Assembly (NCBI GenBank): GCA_009774345.1
Contig: VSNR01000002.1
Coordinates: 1 to 64,000 of the forward strand
Direction: 5' to 3'
DNA: 64,000 bases
Source: Lachnospiraceae bacterium
GTDB lineage: Bacteria > Bacillota > Clostridia > Lachnospirales > Lachnospiraceae
A program made the translations under genes and the position numbers. The notes beneath the pieces are model-generated. The model was not told the DNA's origin and did not search any database. It saw nothing but the letters and a program-made list of their open reading frames with translations. Positions within the stretch are counted from its first letter, which is position 1. The number at the start of each line of letters is the position of its first letter. Positions 27,121 through 35,974 of this stretch are shown here, one piece after another.

Positions 27121-30006
27121 TTAATATACATGAGGTTTTGATAAGATCACATATTCCTCATTCTCAAAACACTGCTGGTATCCTTGCGCCTGCGCAAACG
27201 ACAGGATGCTGCTCCATTTCTCATACTTCGCCCCTTCTGCCTTTTCCGTCAGGCGCTCTACAGCGGCGCGTCCATATATGATAACAGGTGCTTCCTCCGA
27301 CAGGCTCTCCTCCGCAAGGCGCGCAAGCTCCTCCTCGAGCACATAGATGCCGTATGAGTCTAAATCTGCCCACGTCGTCGAAATTGCAGGCTCCATGTCA
27401 AACAGATAAGAAACCGCGGGAATATCTCCGTATAATATCACACGTTTTTTATATAGGCCGTTCTGATATACATACGCGTCAAGCTCCTCGAGCGCAGTCT
27501 TCTTATCCCTCGTCGCCGCAAGTCCCGTTCCCGCACTGCTGCACTGCAATTCAAGACGCGTGTTATCCTGACCTGCGGTCTGATGTGCCCCCGCGTCGTG
27601 GAACACAAAATGAACGCCATATAATACGCTCTGTATCATCGCGCAGGCAAGCACCAGAGCAAACACAATACCAAACGCGTCCGCCTTCCCCCTTGCGCGC
27701 CTGCTCTTTCTGAACGCTTCCGCGGTCATCAGCATGGAGACAGGCAGCACCAGAAACAGATTATTCATAATAGGATAAAGCCCGTTATTGCTCCCGAGCG
27801 GCGTGATAAAAATAATGACCAGCAGAAACACCGCCCAGAGTTTGTACTCCCTGCTGCACTTCTGATCTGCCAGACACCACACACACAGTCCGATTGCGAT
27901 GAGCAGATAGACCGTCACCCACTTGTACATACTAAAATTATCGGTGTAATCAAAACCAAACATTCCCCTGCCATAACAGAAGCGCAGCACCACCAAGAAA
28001 CCAAATGAATAAAACATTTCAAGTACAAATGCTATTTTTTTCGACAATGTATGATTTCTTTCAAATTTTTTTGCTATCCAAAACATCAAAAGTCCGCAGA
28101 CCATGTAAAATACAAACAATAACAGCCATCCGCTATACCGCAGGTAATCCCCAAACATTGCCGTAATCATGGAGGCTGGCTTATAGTCTGTTGCATGGTC
28201 TGTCATCCCAAAGAGCGATGTAACCATGCGCGGATATGCCGCCAGACCATAGCGCGCGCAGATTACGCCAAGCGGAACCAGCAGTCCAGTCAAATAACCG
28301 CCGATACAGTACAAAGTACGTCTGAGCAGCCGCTGAAACCACGAAAGCGCATCCAGTGTCCTGCCACGGCTCCAGAAGCAGTCGCACCAGACAGGCAGTA
28401 TCAATGCCATATAGGTGACATTGGGCATCCTCACCGCGACACAGCATCCCAAAATCACACCCGCTATGATAAAATAAGATTTTTTATTGCGTATGATCGC
28501 CGCATATAACACCATCACCGCAATGGTCATCAACAGATAGCCCAGATAGTGATATAAAATAACAGGCGGCGCCCAGCACAGCGAAAGCGCTGTAAACTCT
28601 GCGCCAAACAACAGCACTGCAAACTTTCTGCGCCGCTGTCCATAGCGTTTCCACAGGGCATAATAGACACTTGCAGCCACCACGCCAATCAGGAGGCCGC
28701 AGTAGACATTCATGCCAATCCAGCAGTCTCCAAACGGAAGCTTTGACAACAATACCCCCGCCACATTTGCCAGATAGGTCGCAAGCGTCCACATCTCATT
28801 GACAGTATCCAGAAAGCGGTAATTTCCCAGCGCATACCCCGCATCCATCAAATCCACGCCAACCGCCGCATGACGCAGCGGATACAGCAGCAAAAGAATC
28901 ATTGGAACCCATGTCAGCATTCCTCTCTGACGGACCAGCTCCATTGCCGTGCAGACCAGATACACACACAACACAGTCACAAGCATATGCCCTAGAAATC
29001 CCGCCACAGAGTTCTCTGCCTGCACTTCACAGTGCAGCCATCGCTGCCAAAACCCGCGCAGATTCAGATGCTCGTGAATCAGGTAGACGCCAAACGCTGC
29101 CCCCGAAAAGAGTTCAACCGGCTTCCGAAACCGCTCAAGAAACTGCTGGCTGCTGCTCTTTGCGGATTTTGACGGCTGAAAAAGCAAGAACAATCCCACC
29201 GCGCCTGTATAGCAAAACAGAAAATTATAGGTGTATCCATACTGAATGCGCTCTCCAAGCATCCCTGTTTTCAGATAAACCAGCCGAATCAGGAAAAAAG
29301 AGGCAAAAATGGCGGCAGTACTGCCAAGATACAGCGCTGCTGCCCGCCATCTGCGCGCTAAAAACGGCATTTCATACCGCCTGATATACGCGCCGGTCAG
29401 ATACAGCACCACAAACCAGAGACTGTCATAGCCGTATTTATCCCACGGAAGCTGCATCGGTATCACCGTTTTCGCCATGCTGAACAACAGCAAAAAGCCA
29501 AGCAGCAGCCACCGCAGCTCCTTCTGGTCCAGACAGGAAATGCCCGCATTGAGAAACGGCATCATCAGGCACAGAAATATATACGAAGTCGCAAACCAGT
29601 AATGTTCTGTCACAATTGGAAAACAATAAGAAAAAAAGCGATACGGGTCAAACGCCTGCAAACCAAGGACGATCGCCCCGCAGCCAAAGAGCATCGAATA
29701 AAAAAAGACCTGCTTCCATATTTTGAGTGGTTTCCGCATCACCTCCCAGAAGGTCAGACGCTTTCCTACCGTCTGGCTTCCCAGCAAATCCACCCCAAAA
29801 TAACCGCTGATCAGCACATAGACATTGACCGCCACGAGACACAGCGCCTCAACAAACCACGCTGTATATCCCGTGGCGGTCATATCCGCCCTCGCCGGGT
29901 CGCCAAGCAGCCCCCCCTTACTGAGATAATGAAGGCACACAATCATCAACATCGCAAGGATACGGAGCAGCTCATAATTTAACTGTCTTTTTTTCCCAGA
30001 TCTCAT
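27121..30006 (-). CDS. Fusion of acyltransferase-3 and GT-C-like membrane domains
   Basis: A 961-residue two-part membrane protein. Residues 1 to about 360 form an OafA-type acyltransferase (PF01757-like) with R15 and H26 in LLRILAMLMIVCLHYL and the closing AFGVYLIHEHL near 305. From about 365 a second polytopic unit begins, whose first loop has GVDLMDAGYALGNYRF with D385 and D388, a GT-C-like acidic loop, followed by about ten spans and a soluble tail (about 815-961). The frame is continuous with no internal start or stop, so it looks like a true fusion: one half would acylate a glycan, the other add a sugar or another group. The role of the second half is inferred. Confidence 0.78.
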   Translation of the reverse strand: MRSGKKRQLNYELLRILAMLMIVCLHYLSKGGLLGDPARADMTATGYTAWFVEALCLVAVNVYVLISGYFGVDLLGSQTVGKRLTFWEVMRKPLKIWKQVFFYSMLFGCGAIVLGLQAFDPYRFFSYCFPIVTEHYWFATSYIFLCLMMPFLNAGISCLDQKELRWLLLGFLLLFSMAKTVIPMQLPWDKYGYDSLWFVVLYLTGAYIRRYEMPFLARRWRAAALYLGSTAAIFASFFLIRLVYLKTGMLGERIQYGYTYNFLFCYTGAVGLFLLFQPSKSAKSSSQQFLERFRKPVELFSGAAFGVYLIHEHLNLRGFWQRWLHCEVQAENSVAGFLGHMLVTVLCVYLVCTAMELVRQRGMLTWVPMILLLLYPLRHAAVGVDLMDAGYALGNYRFLDTVNEMWTLATYLANVAGVLLSKLPFGDCWIGMNVYCGLLIGVVAASVYYALWKRYGQRRRKFAVLLFGAEFTALSLCWAPPVILYHYLGYLLMTIAVMVLYAAIIRNKKSYFIIAGVILGCCVAVRMPNVTYMALILPVWCDCFWSRGRTLDALSWFQRLLRRTLYCIGGYLTGLLVPLGVICARYGLAAYPRMVTSLFGMTDHATDYKPASMITAMFGDYLRYSGWLLLFVFYMVCGLLMFWIAKKFERNHTLSKKIAFVLEMFYSFGFLVVLRFCYGRGMFGFDYTDNFSMYKWVTVYLLIAIGLCVWCLADQKCSREYKLWAVFLLVIIFITPLGSNNGLYPIMNNLFLVLPVSMLMTAEAFRKSRRARGKADAFGIVFALVLACAMIQSVLYGVHFVFHDAGAHQTAGQDNTRLELQCSSAGTGLAATRDKKTALEELDAYVYQNGLYKKRVILYGDIPAVSYLFDMEPAISTTWADLDSYGIYVLEEELARLAEESLSEEAPVIIYGRAAVERLTEKAEGAKYEKWSSILSFAQAQGYQQCFENEEYVILSKPHVY

Positions 30007-30018
30007 CGTACTCTCCCT

Positions 30019-31083
30019 TCAGGCGCGTCTGCACAACGCCCTTATCTGCTCTGCGATGCGGTGCGCTCCGCTGCCATCGACAAGCGCCCTCTCCTGCTGG
30101 CAGAGCCTCTCCCTGTAAGCGCTGTCGTCAATGCACCGCCTGACAGCCTCCCCAATCCTGTCTGCCACTGCGCTGCCCTCCTTGGCAAAGCACCCCGCAT
30201 TGACAATCTCTGTGCCCGCTGCCAGCGCCTCGGCGCCCTGCCGTTGATTCTCTGCATAATAAAAGACGATCATCGGCACGCCAAGAGAACTCACCTCATA
30301 GATTGTACTCCCTGCCGCAGATATGACAACATCACTCTCAAGCAGCAGACTGCGCAGATTCTTCACCTGCTCATGAATCGTAATCTGTGCGGCGTGGCCG
30401 TACCTGTCTCTGAGTGCATCCGCATACTGGTTAAAAGGCCCGCTGACCACATGCAGGTGCATCTTCTGCTGCTGCATCATGGTATCGCCAAGCAGGGCAT
30501 CCGCGATTGCCCCCGCCGCAAAATAAGGGTCACTCCCGCCTGTCGTGATCAGAATCTGTGTCACCTTGTCACGAACCTGATAGGAAGAAGGCTTTTGAAA
30601 TGCCTTCCTAAGCGGCACATATGAGGTGCCAAGCAGCACATTCTTGGGATATTGATCTTGATTCTGCCCAGAAGCTGCGGCCCTGTAGCGCTGCTCAAGC
30701 TGCGGCGCATAAATATTGTAGTTAATCAGCAAATCAACCGGATGGGCTTCTCCCAGATCTTCGAAGCAAGCCACCCGCGCCAGCTTTCCGAGTTTTAAAT
30801 AATACTCGTCACTCGCCTGATAACTGTCCACAAACACGAGATCTGACTTTTTGTCAAGAATGCGCTCAAACTGCGGCAGTTCATCCAGCATCCTCCTGTA
30901 ATCTGTGTCCAGCGAAAACACACAAAAGCCCCTGCCCTCGATCATATCACGGCATTTATCGTCCGCCGTGAGAAAAACCAGCGGCGGACAGTCCAGCTCC
31001 GCGACTGCTTGCGCCACAGCCAGACAACGCATCACATGTCCCATGCCAATTGCTGTATTACCATCTGCACGAATATATATCAT
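30019..31083 (-). CDS. pseG: PseG: UDP-sugar hydrolase of pseudaminic acid pathway
   Basis: A 354-residue GT-B-like hydrolase that releases UDP from UDP-2,4-diacetamido-2,4,6-trideoxy-L-altrose, giving the free sugar for PseI. It begins with RADGNTAIGMGHVMRCL, the PseG signature with the catalytic His16. The nucleotide-binding half has TTGGSDPYFAAGAI and ISAAGSTIYEVSSLGVP. It is the last gene of the pse set and is preceded by the PIG-L gene with a 3-nt gap and AGGAG about 8 nt before the ATG. The other steps are all found between 32495 and 36970. Confidence 0.93.
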   Translation of the reverse strand: MIYIRADGNTAIGMGHVMRCLAVAQAVAELDCPPLVFLTADDKCRDMIEGRGFCVFSLDTDYRRMLDELPQFERILDKKSDLVFVDSYQASDEYYLKLGKLARVACFEDLGEAHPVDLLINYNIYAPQLEQRYRAAASGQNQDQYPKNVLLGTSYVPLRKAFQKPSSYQVRDKVTQILITTGGSDPYFAAGAIADALLGDTMMQQQKMHLHVVSGPFNQYADALRDRYGHAAQITIHEQVKNLRSLLLESDVVISAAGSTIYEVSSLGVPMIVFYYAENQRQGAEALAAGTEIVNAGCFAKEGSAVADRIGEAVRRCIDDSAYRERLCQQERALVDGSGAHRIAEQIRALCRRA

Positions 31084-31086
31084 CTG

Positions 31087-31788
31087 TTATTCTCCTGCTC
31101 TTTTGATCGTCTTGCGTATCAGCATAAATGCCTCTGCCCGCTCCATGCCTGCCGTCATGCCGCGCGTCCTCGACAGAACATCCATTCCTGTCATACTGCG
31201 CGGATGCGGAAAGCTGCAAAGCTCTGAGACATAATGCTCCATTGCCTGTTCCTTCTTATTATAATAGTCTGTGATATCCACAAACACATTGGGACAAAAC
31301 GCGGGCTGCGCGCTGTAGTCCAGATTCCACTCTGTGGAGGAAAGTGTCTCAAACGCATAGATTTCCTCCACGCAGTACGCCCCAACCGGCCGTGCCGCCG
31401 TGAGCACCGCCCGCGCAGTACACTGGTGATCGACATTGAGGTCTCCACTGTAATGCGTGTAAATAATCTGCGGCTTGAGCTTGCAAATCATCTGCTCGAT
31501 CGTCTTCACAATATCGAGCAAATCCACACTGTCAAAACGGTTGTCTGGAAAATAAGCAAAAAATACCTCCCGAAACCCAATTGCCGCTGCGCTCTCTAGC
31601 GTATTCTTGTGCAGCTCCTCCACCAAGCCTTGGTCTGCGTCCTCCCTGTGATCGCTGCGGGACGTCTGTCCCTCTCCTAAAATAACGGCATAAACCTCAT
31701 CGCCCTCCGCGACATGCCTTGCCACCGTCCCGCCCACACCGAGAATCTCGTCGTCGGGATGTGCTGCCACTATCAACACTGTTTTCAT
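31087..31788 (-). CDS. PIG-L (LmbE) family N-deacetylase
   Basis: A 233-residue zinc deacetylase. The ATG at 31788 gives MKTVLIVAAHPDDEILGVGG with the AHPDDE metal motif (H10, D12, D13); a second metal site lies in THYSGDLNVDH. The frame is open for 25 more codons upstream, but these overlap the formyltransferase gene and carry no family signature. PIG-L proteins remove N-acetyl groups from amino sugars. Lying between a formyltransferase and pseG, it may remove an acetyl group from a pseudaminic acid precursor so that another acyl group can be added. The exact substrate is inference. Confidence 0.85.
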   Translation of the reverse strand: MKTVLIVAAHPDDEILGVGGTVARHVAEGDEVYAVILGEGQTSRSDHREDADQGLVEELHKNTLESAAAIGFREVFFAYFPDNRFDSVDLLDIVKTIEQMICKLKPQIIYTHYSGDLNVDHQCTARAVLTAARPVGAYCVEEIYAFETLSSTEWNLDYSAQPAFCPNVFVDITDYYNKKEQAMEHYVSELCSFPHPRSMTGMDVLSRTRGMTAGMERAEAFMLIRKTIKRAGE

Positions 31789-31805
31789 CCGTTCACACGC
31801 TCCTT

Positions 31806-32498
31806 TTATTCGCTCCTGCGGCGAAAGACTACACGCGCTGAGAGCTCCTCCCCTGACAGACACGCCTTGTCAAACTCCATCCGGTATGCACCAAACTCCA
31901 TAAATGCCCTTGGATACCCTTCCCCGTCGAGCATTCGGATTCTGTCATAGATCTGTCCTAGTTCCATATCATCTGTTATTATTCCTTCCTCTGGCTTTCT
32001 GCGGCGGAATAACACAGGTTCTCCCTCCTGCGGCACTGGAACCAGCTTTTTGCCCTCCTCCAAAAAAACAGGTATCATTTCCTGAAAAATAATATCCGAA
32101 CAGCGCATCAGGATTTCCTGTGCACTTCCCTCAAGAGATAACGCATGTTTCATATAAATCGGGCCGCCGTCCACCTGCTCCGTCATGCGAAGCGCTGATA
32201 TCATCGTCTCCCGGTGTCCCCGCACGATCAGATTCTGCAAGGGACTTCCCCCGCGCCCATATGGCAAATCTGTCATGTGGAACACCACACACTCCCAGTT
32301 CTCAAAGATTTCCCGCGGCATAATGTACGACCAATGCGGCAGTAAAATATAATCCGGTTTAAAATTACGAACGTTATCCGCTGTAAATTCTTCTTTTTGG
32401 GTATAAACCACCATCTCATGTATGCCTTGGTACTGCTTCTGCAATGCCTGTGCATGACGAATATTCCATGATTTGATCGTTGCTATGATGATTCTCAT
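31806..32498 (-). CDS. Formyltransferase-family protein
   Basis: A 230-residue protein of the formyl-tetrahydrofolate transferase fold (PF00551-like). The core FHMTDLPYGRGGSPLQNL matches the HxSxLPxxRG region of methionyl-tRNA and sugar formyltransferases, and the later VDGGPIY holds the conserved Asp. The usual Asn two residues before the His is replaced by Val, a variation to note. It is too short to be a full Fmt with its tRNA-binding C-domain, so sugar formylation is likelier. It overlaps the pseH stop by ATGA, placing it firmly in the pse operon; N-formylation of a pseudaminic acid amine is the natural guess. Confidence 0.8.
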   Translation of the reverse strand: MRIIIATIKSWNIRHAQALQKQYQGIHEMVVYTQKEEFTADNVRNFKPDYILLPHWSYIMPREIFENWECVVFHMTDLPYGRGGSPLQNLIVRGHRETMISALRMTEQVDGGPIYMKHALSLEGSAQEILMRCSDIIFQEMIPVFLEEGKKLVPVPQEGEPVLFRRRKPEEGIITDDMELGQIYDRIRMLDGEGYPRAFMEFGAYRMEFDKACLSGEELSARVVFRRRSE

Positions 32499-32962
32499 CT
32501 GCTTCTTTCCTTTTCATATTGTATATACTCGGGCAGCTTTGTTTTATGAAAGCCAGACTTCTCAAACACCCGCGCCGATGCCTGATTTTGATATTTCACT
32601 TGTCCAATTAATTTGGTAACATTTGATATTTTGTCTGTATCCAGCTTCTGGCAGAGCAGGCACAGCAGGGATGTGCCATATCCTTTTCCGCGGTACAAGG
32701 ACGCGATACTATAATCAATCAGCGCCTCTCCATCGTTACCGGCCGTCAGCCGTATCTGTCCTACTGCAAGATCGCCGTCATACAGAATGTACTGACAAAC
32801 GGACGCATCCGCCATCATTTTCTGAAACCACTGCACATGATGCTCATACGGGATTTTCTCTGTATGAAACGCATTGGCCCGCACGGTATCATCATTTGCC
32901 CAGCGATACAGCAAATCCATATCCTGCGGTTTCGCCCGCCTCAGCTGTAATCTCCTATCCAT
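32495..32962 (-). CDS. pseH: PseH-like N-acetyltransferase (GNAT)
   Basis: A 155-residue GNAT enzyme. The chosen ATG at 32962 has AGAGG 7 nt upstream; a GTG at 32989 that overlaps the pseI stop is the alternative. It contains LQLRRAKPQDMDLLYRWAND, the acetyl-CoA loop YRGKGYGTSLLCLL, and YQNQASARVFEKSGFH, all in PseH order. PseH acetylates the 4-amino group of UDP-4-amino-4,6-dideoxy-L-AltNAc. It lies between pseI and the formyltransferase gene, so in this organism its acetyl product may be modified later. Confidence 0.87.
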   Translation of the reverse strand: MDRRLQLRRAKPQDMDLLYRWANDDTVRANAFHTEKIPYEHHVQWFQKMMADASVCQYILYDGDLAVGQIRLTAGNDGEALIDYSIASLYRGKGYGTSLLCLLCQKLDTDKISNVTKLIGQVKYQNQASARVFEKSGFHKTKLPEYIQYEKERSR

Positions 32963-32985
32963 CTCTATGCCTCTCAATGCTGCGG

Positions 32986-34023
32986 TCACGCCAGATCTTC
33001 AAATGACAGCGGCGTCCCCCGCTTGAGCGCCCGCTTTGCCGTTCTGCCAAGGACTTCCTGATAGTGTTTGGGCTTCAAGCCATAAGCAGGGCGGATGCTG
33101 CGGATATTCTCCGGTGTCAGCATTTCTCCCGCAGCGATATCCTGCACGACAAACAGCGAGCGCCGAAAACATGCATTGCTTTCCTCCTGACTGGTGATAC
33201 CGTAACACACTGTCCCCATCGCCTGTTCCACTTCGCGCACCTGCTCGACCATCTGCCGGAATTCCTGCGGCTCCATCGAAAAAACCGCATCCGGGTTCTT
33301 GACTGCGCGGCTGATGCAGAAATGCTTCTCAATGAGATTTGCCCCCATTGCGACTGCTGTCGCAGCACTGAATGCGCCCATCGAATGATCTGAGAGCCCC
33401 ACCGGAACACCAAAGCGTTCTTTTAAATCCTGTATCGTTCTCAGATTCATTTCTTCTGGCTTTGCGGGATATGCACTCGAGCACTTCATCAGCGCAAGCT
33501 GCCTGTTTCCAGTGCTGTAGATGGCATCGACCGCTTCCTGTATCTCCTCGAGTGTTCCCATTCCAGTTGACATGACGATCGGTTTGTTCTTGGCCGCCAC
33601 ACATTCGAGCAAGGGGATATCCACCAGCTCAAAAGAGGCGATTTTGTAAAAATGCACGCCCAGCTCCTCAAGAAACGCCACAGAGAGCGGGTCAAACGGC
33701 GTCGAAAGAAAGTCAATTCCCACCTTTGCCGCCTCATCGCGAAGCTGTTCCTGCCACTCCCACGGCGTATAAGCCTTCTGGTACAGCCCATACAGGTTTT
33801 CGCCCTCCCATGTTCCTTTTTCAATCTGAAAATATTCATTATGGCAGTCAATTGTCATCGTGTCCGCTGTGTAGGTCTGAATCTTCACGCAGTCTGCACC
33901 TGCGTCCTTCGCCGCATGAATCAACTCTAGTGCGCGTTCCATGCTCCCTGCGTGATTGGCGGACATCTCTGCGATAATATAGGCAGGATGTCCATCTCCT
34001 ATGATTCGTCCATTGATTTCCAT
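32986..34023 (-). CDS. pseI: Pseudaminic acid synthase PseI (NeuB family)
   Basis: A 345-residue NeuB-type synthase that condenses the 6-deoxy-AltdiNAc sugar with phosphoenolpyruvate to give pseudaminic acid. It has the barrel start IAEMSANHAGSMERAL, STPFDPLSVAFLEEL, KIASFELVDIPLL, and a C-terminal antifreeze-like SAF domain (about 285-345) with RRSLFVVQDIAAGE. AEMSANH is the form seen in PseI rather than in sialic acid NeuB, which usually has a slightly different N-terminal motif. GGAGGGG is placed about 10 nt before the ATG. Confidence 0.93.
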   Translation of the reverse strand: MEINGRIIGDGHPAYIIAEMSANHAGSMERALELIHAAKDAGADCVKIQTYTADTMTIDCHNEYFQIEKGTWEGENLYGLYQKAYTPWEWQEQLRDEAAKVGIDFLSTPFDPLSVAFLEELGVHFYKIASFELVDIPLLECVAAKNKPIVMSTGMGTLEEIQEAVDAIYSTGNRQLALMKCSSAYPAKPEEMNLRTIQDLKERFGVPVGLSDHSMGAFSAATAVAMGANLIEKHFCISRAVKNPDAVFSMEPQEFRQMVEQVREVEQAMGTVCYGITSQEESNACFRRSLFVVQDIAAGEMLTPENIRSIRPAYGLKPKHYQEVLGRTAKRALKRGTPLSFEDLA

Positions 34024-34041
34024 ACGCCAGCCCCTCCTTTT

Positions 34042-34731
34042 TTACAGACTTTTGAGAAACTGATACTTCATCTCCGCAATGTGCCAGTCCTCCAAAGTAT
34101 CAATATCCTGCACATACCGTTCATCCTGAATCAAAGGCACCACATGCTCCATCCAGATCGCCTTCTGCTGCTGGAAACGCGCTGCATTCAGACAATAAAA
34201 CTGTCCGCAGTCATGATAGAGCGGCTCTAAATCCTGTGAGCGCTTCGCCATATTCTCTGGCCACTTCGGCACGATCCTGCCATCCTTGATGACAACGCCC
34301 CTCTGCGGCGGGAAGGAGAACTTCACCACTGGTATCACGCAATCCGCCTGTTCCTGCTCTAAGAGCATCATCGCCGTCTTGATGGCACCCGCTGTCACAA
34401 ACGGCGCGGTAGGATAGATGCAACACACGGTCTGGAACTTCATGCCGATGCGTTCATAGGACGCAAGCACCTCCAAAAGCACCTCCGCGGTCGTTGCATA
34501 GTCATTCGAAGTCTGCTCACTTCTGAAAAAGGGGACTTTTGCCCCTGCACGTTTTGCCACCTGTGCAATCTCCTCATCATCGGTTGACACCATGACCTCA
34601 TGAAACAAATCCGCCTGTAGCGCCGCCTCAATGCTGTATTCCAGAATCGGTTTTCCCAAAAATGGTTTGATATTTTTTCTTGGTATCCGTTTGCTCCCGC
34701 CTCTGGCGGTAATGACTGCCACACTTTTCAT
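34042..34731 (-). CDS. pseF: Pseudaminic acid cytidylyltransferase PseF
   Basis: A 229-residue CMP-sugar synthetase that activates pseudaminic acid with CTP. ITARGGSKRIPRKNIKPFLG is the nucleotide-binding P-loop; STDDEEIAQVAKRAGA and FQTVCCIYPTAPFVTAG follow in family order. It is shorter than most NeuA sialate synthetases, as PseF proteins are. CAGGAGGGG precedes the ATG. The CMP-sugar would be used by a pseudaminyltransferase; the GT52-like gene at 44856-45989 is the best candidate in the window. Confidence 0.92.
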   Translation of the reverse strand: MKSVAVITARGGSKRIPRKNIKPFLGKPILEYSIEAALQADLFHEVMVSTDDEEIAQVAKRAGAKVPFFRSEQTSNDYATTAEVLLEVLASYERIGMKFQTVCCIYPTAPFVTAGAIKTAMMLLEQEQADCVIPVVKFSFPPQRGVVIKDGRIVPKWPENMAKRSQDLEPLYHDCGQFYCLNAARFQQQKAIWMEHVVPLIQDERYVQDIDTLEDWHIAEMKYQFLKSL

Positions 34732-34759
34732 CGAACCCCTCCTGCGCCATCTGTATCCC

Positions 34760-35953
34760 TTATTTTTTATAATACGCTACGATCTTTTTGACTGCCATGA
34801 TCACATCCTCCACATCCTGATCTGTCAGGGCGTAATAGATCGGCAGACTCATCATCTCCATATAGAGCTTCTCCGCATGAGGGCAGAGTCCCTTCTGATA
34901 GCCAAGCCGCTCATAATACGGATGCCAGTACACAGGAATATAGTGCACATTACAGCAGATATTCTCCGCAGCCATCGCCTCGAAAAAACCCCGACGGTCA
35001 ATTGTCAGAAACTCCGGCCTGATGCGCAGTATGTAGAGATGCCTTGTCGTATCTGATTCTGGAATCTCCTGCTGTACAAAAAGCTGCGGAATCTGAGAAA
35101 AAGCCTCATCATACCGGCGGACAATCTCCCTGCGCCGCTTTGCAAACTGCGCAAGCTTGTCCATCTGGCTCAAAATCAGTGCACACTGAATATCTGTGAT
35201 TCTGTAGTTGTATCCTAAGTCAATCTGTTCGTGATACCATGGCCCGTGGCTCTCATGTACATACTGCGCCGCATCCTTGGTGATGCCATGAGAACGGCTA
35301 AGCAGCAGTTTCTCGTACAAATCCTTCCGGTTGGTGAGCACTGCGCCACCCTCTCCGCCTGTCACGGTCTTGACAGGATGAAAGCTAAAGGTCGTCATAT
35401 CCGCAATGCTGCCAACCGGTCTGCCCTTGTATTTCGTGCCAATGGAATGTGCGCCATCTTCAATGAGCACCAGACCCTTCTCATGACAGAGCGCCAGCAG
35501 TTCATCCAGCGGCGCGGCCTGTCCTGTAAAATCGACTGCCACCACCGCTTTTGTTTTCTCTGAAAGCACCTTTTGGACACTCTTGGGATCGATATTGTAC
35601 GTATTGGGATTGATATCTGCAAAAACCGGTCTTGCCCCGCAGTACAGCGCACAGTTTGCAGACGCTGCAAAGGTGATGGGCGTTGTGACAAGCTCATCCC
35701 CCTCACCGACGCCTGCCGCCATCGCCGCCATGTGGAGTGCCGCTGTCCCGTTGCTGCACGCGACGGCATAGGCTGCCCCTGTGAGCGCACAGAGCTTCTG
35801 CTCTAACGCTTCCACCTTGGGACCGCAGGTTAGATAGTCGCTGGTGAGCACTTCCTCCACCGCCTTCACATCGGCCTGATCGACAAACTGATGACCATAA
35901 TATAGTTTTGTACCGCGGACTGGTGTGCCGCCTGCAATTGCTGGTTTCTCCAT
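34760..35953 (-). CDS. pseC: PseC aminotransferase
   Basis: A 397-residue DegT-family aminotransferase that converts the 4-keto-6-deoxy product of PseB to UDP-4-amino-4,6-dideoxy-L-AltNAc. The PLP lysine lies in FSFHPVKTVTGGEGGAV, and VEALEQKLCALTGAAYAVAC is typical of the PseC group. Start supported by AAGGAGATTTGT before the ATG. It follows pseB by 21 nt, in the usual pseB-pseC order. Confidence 0.93.
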   Translation of the reverse strand: MEKPAIAGGTPVRGTKLYYGHQFVDQADVKAVEEVLTSDYLTCGPKVEALEQKLCALTGAAYAVACSNGTAALHMAAMAAGVGEGDELVTTPITFAASANCALYCGARPVFADINPNTYNIDPKSVQKVLSEKTKAVVAVDFTGQAAPLDELLALCHEKGLVLIEDGAHSIGTKYKGRPVGSIADMTTFSFHPVKTVTGGEGGAVLTNRKDLYEKLLLSRSHGITKDAAQYVHESHGPWYHEQIDLGYNYRITDIQCALILSQMDKLAQFAKRRREIVRRYDEAFSQIPQLFVQQEIPESDTTRHLYILRIRPEFLTIDRRGFFEAMAAENICCNVHYIPVYWHPYYERLGYQKGLCPHAEKLYMEMMSLPIYYALTDQDVEDVIMAVKKIVAYYKK

Positions 35954-35974
35954 ACAAATCTCCTTATACCTGAT

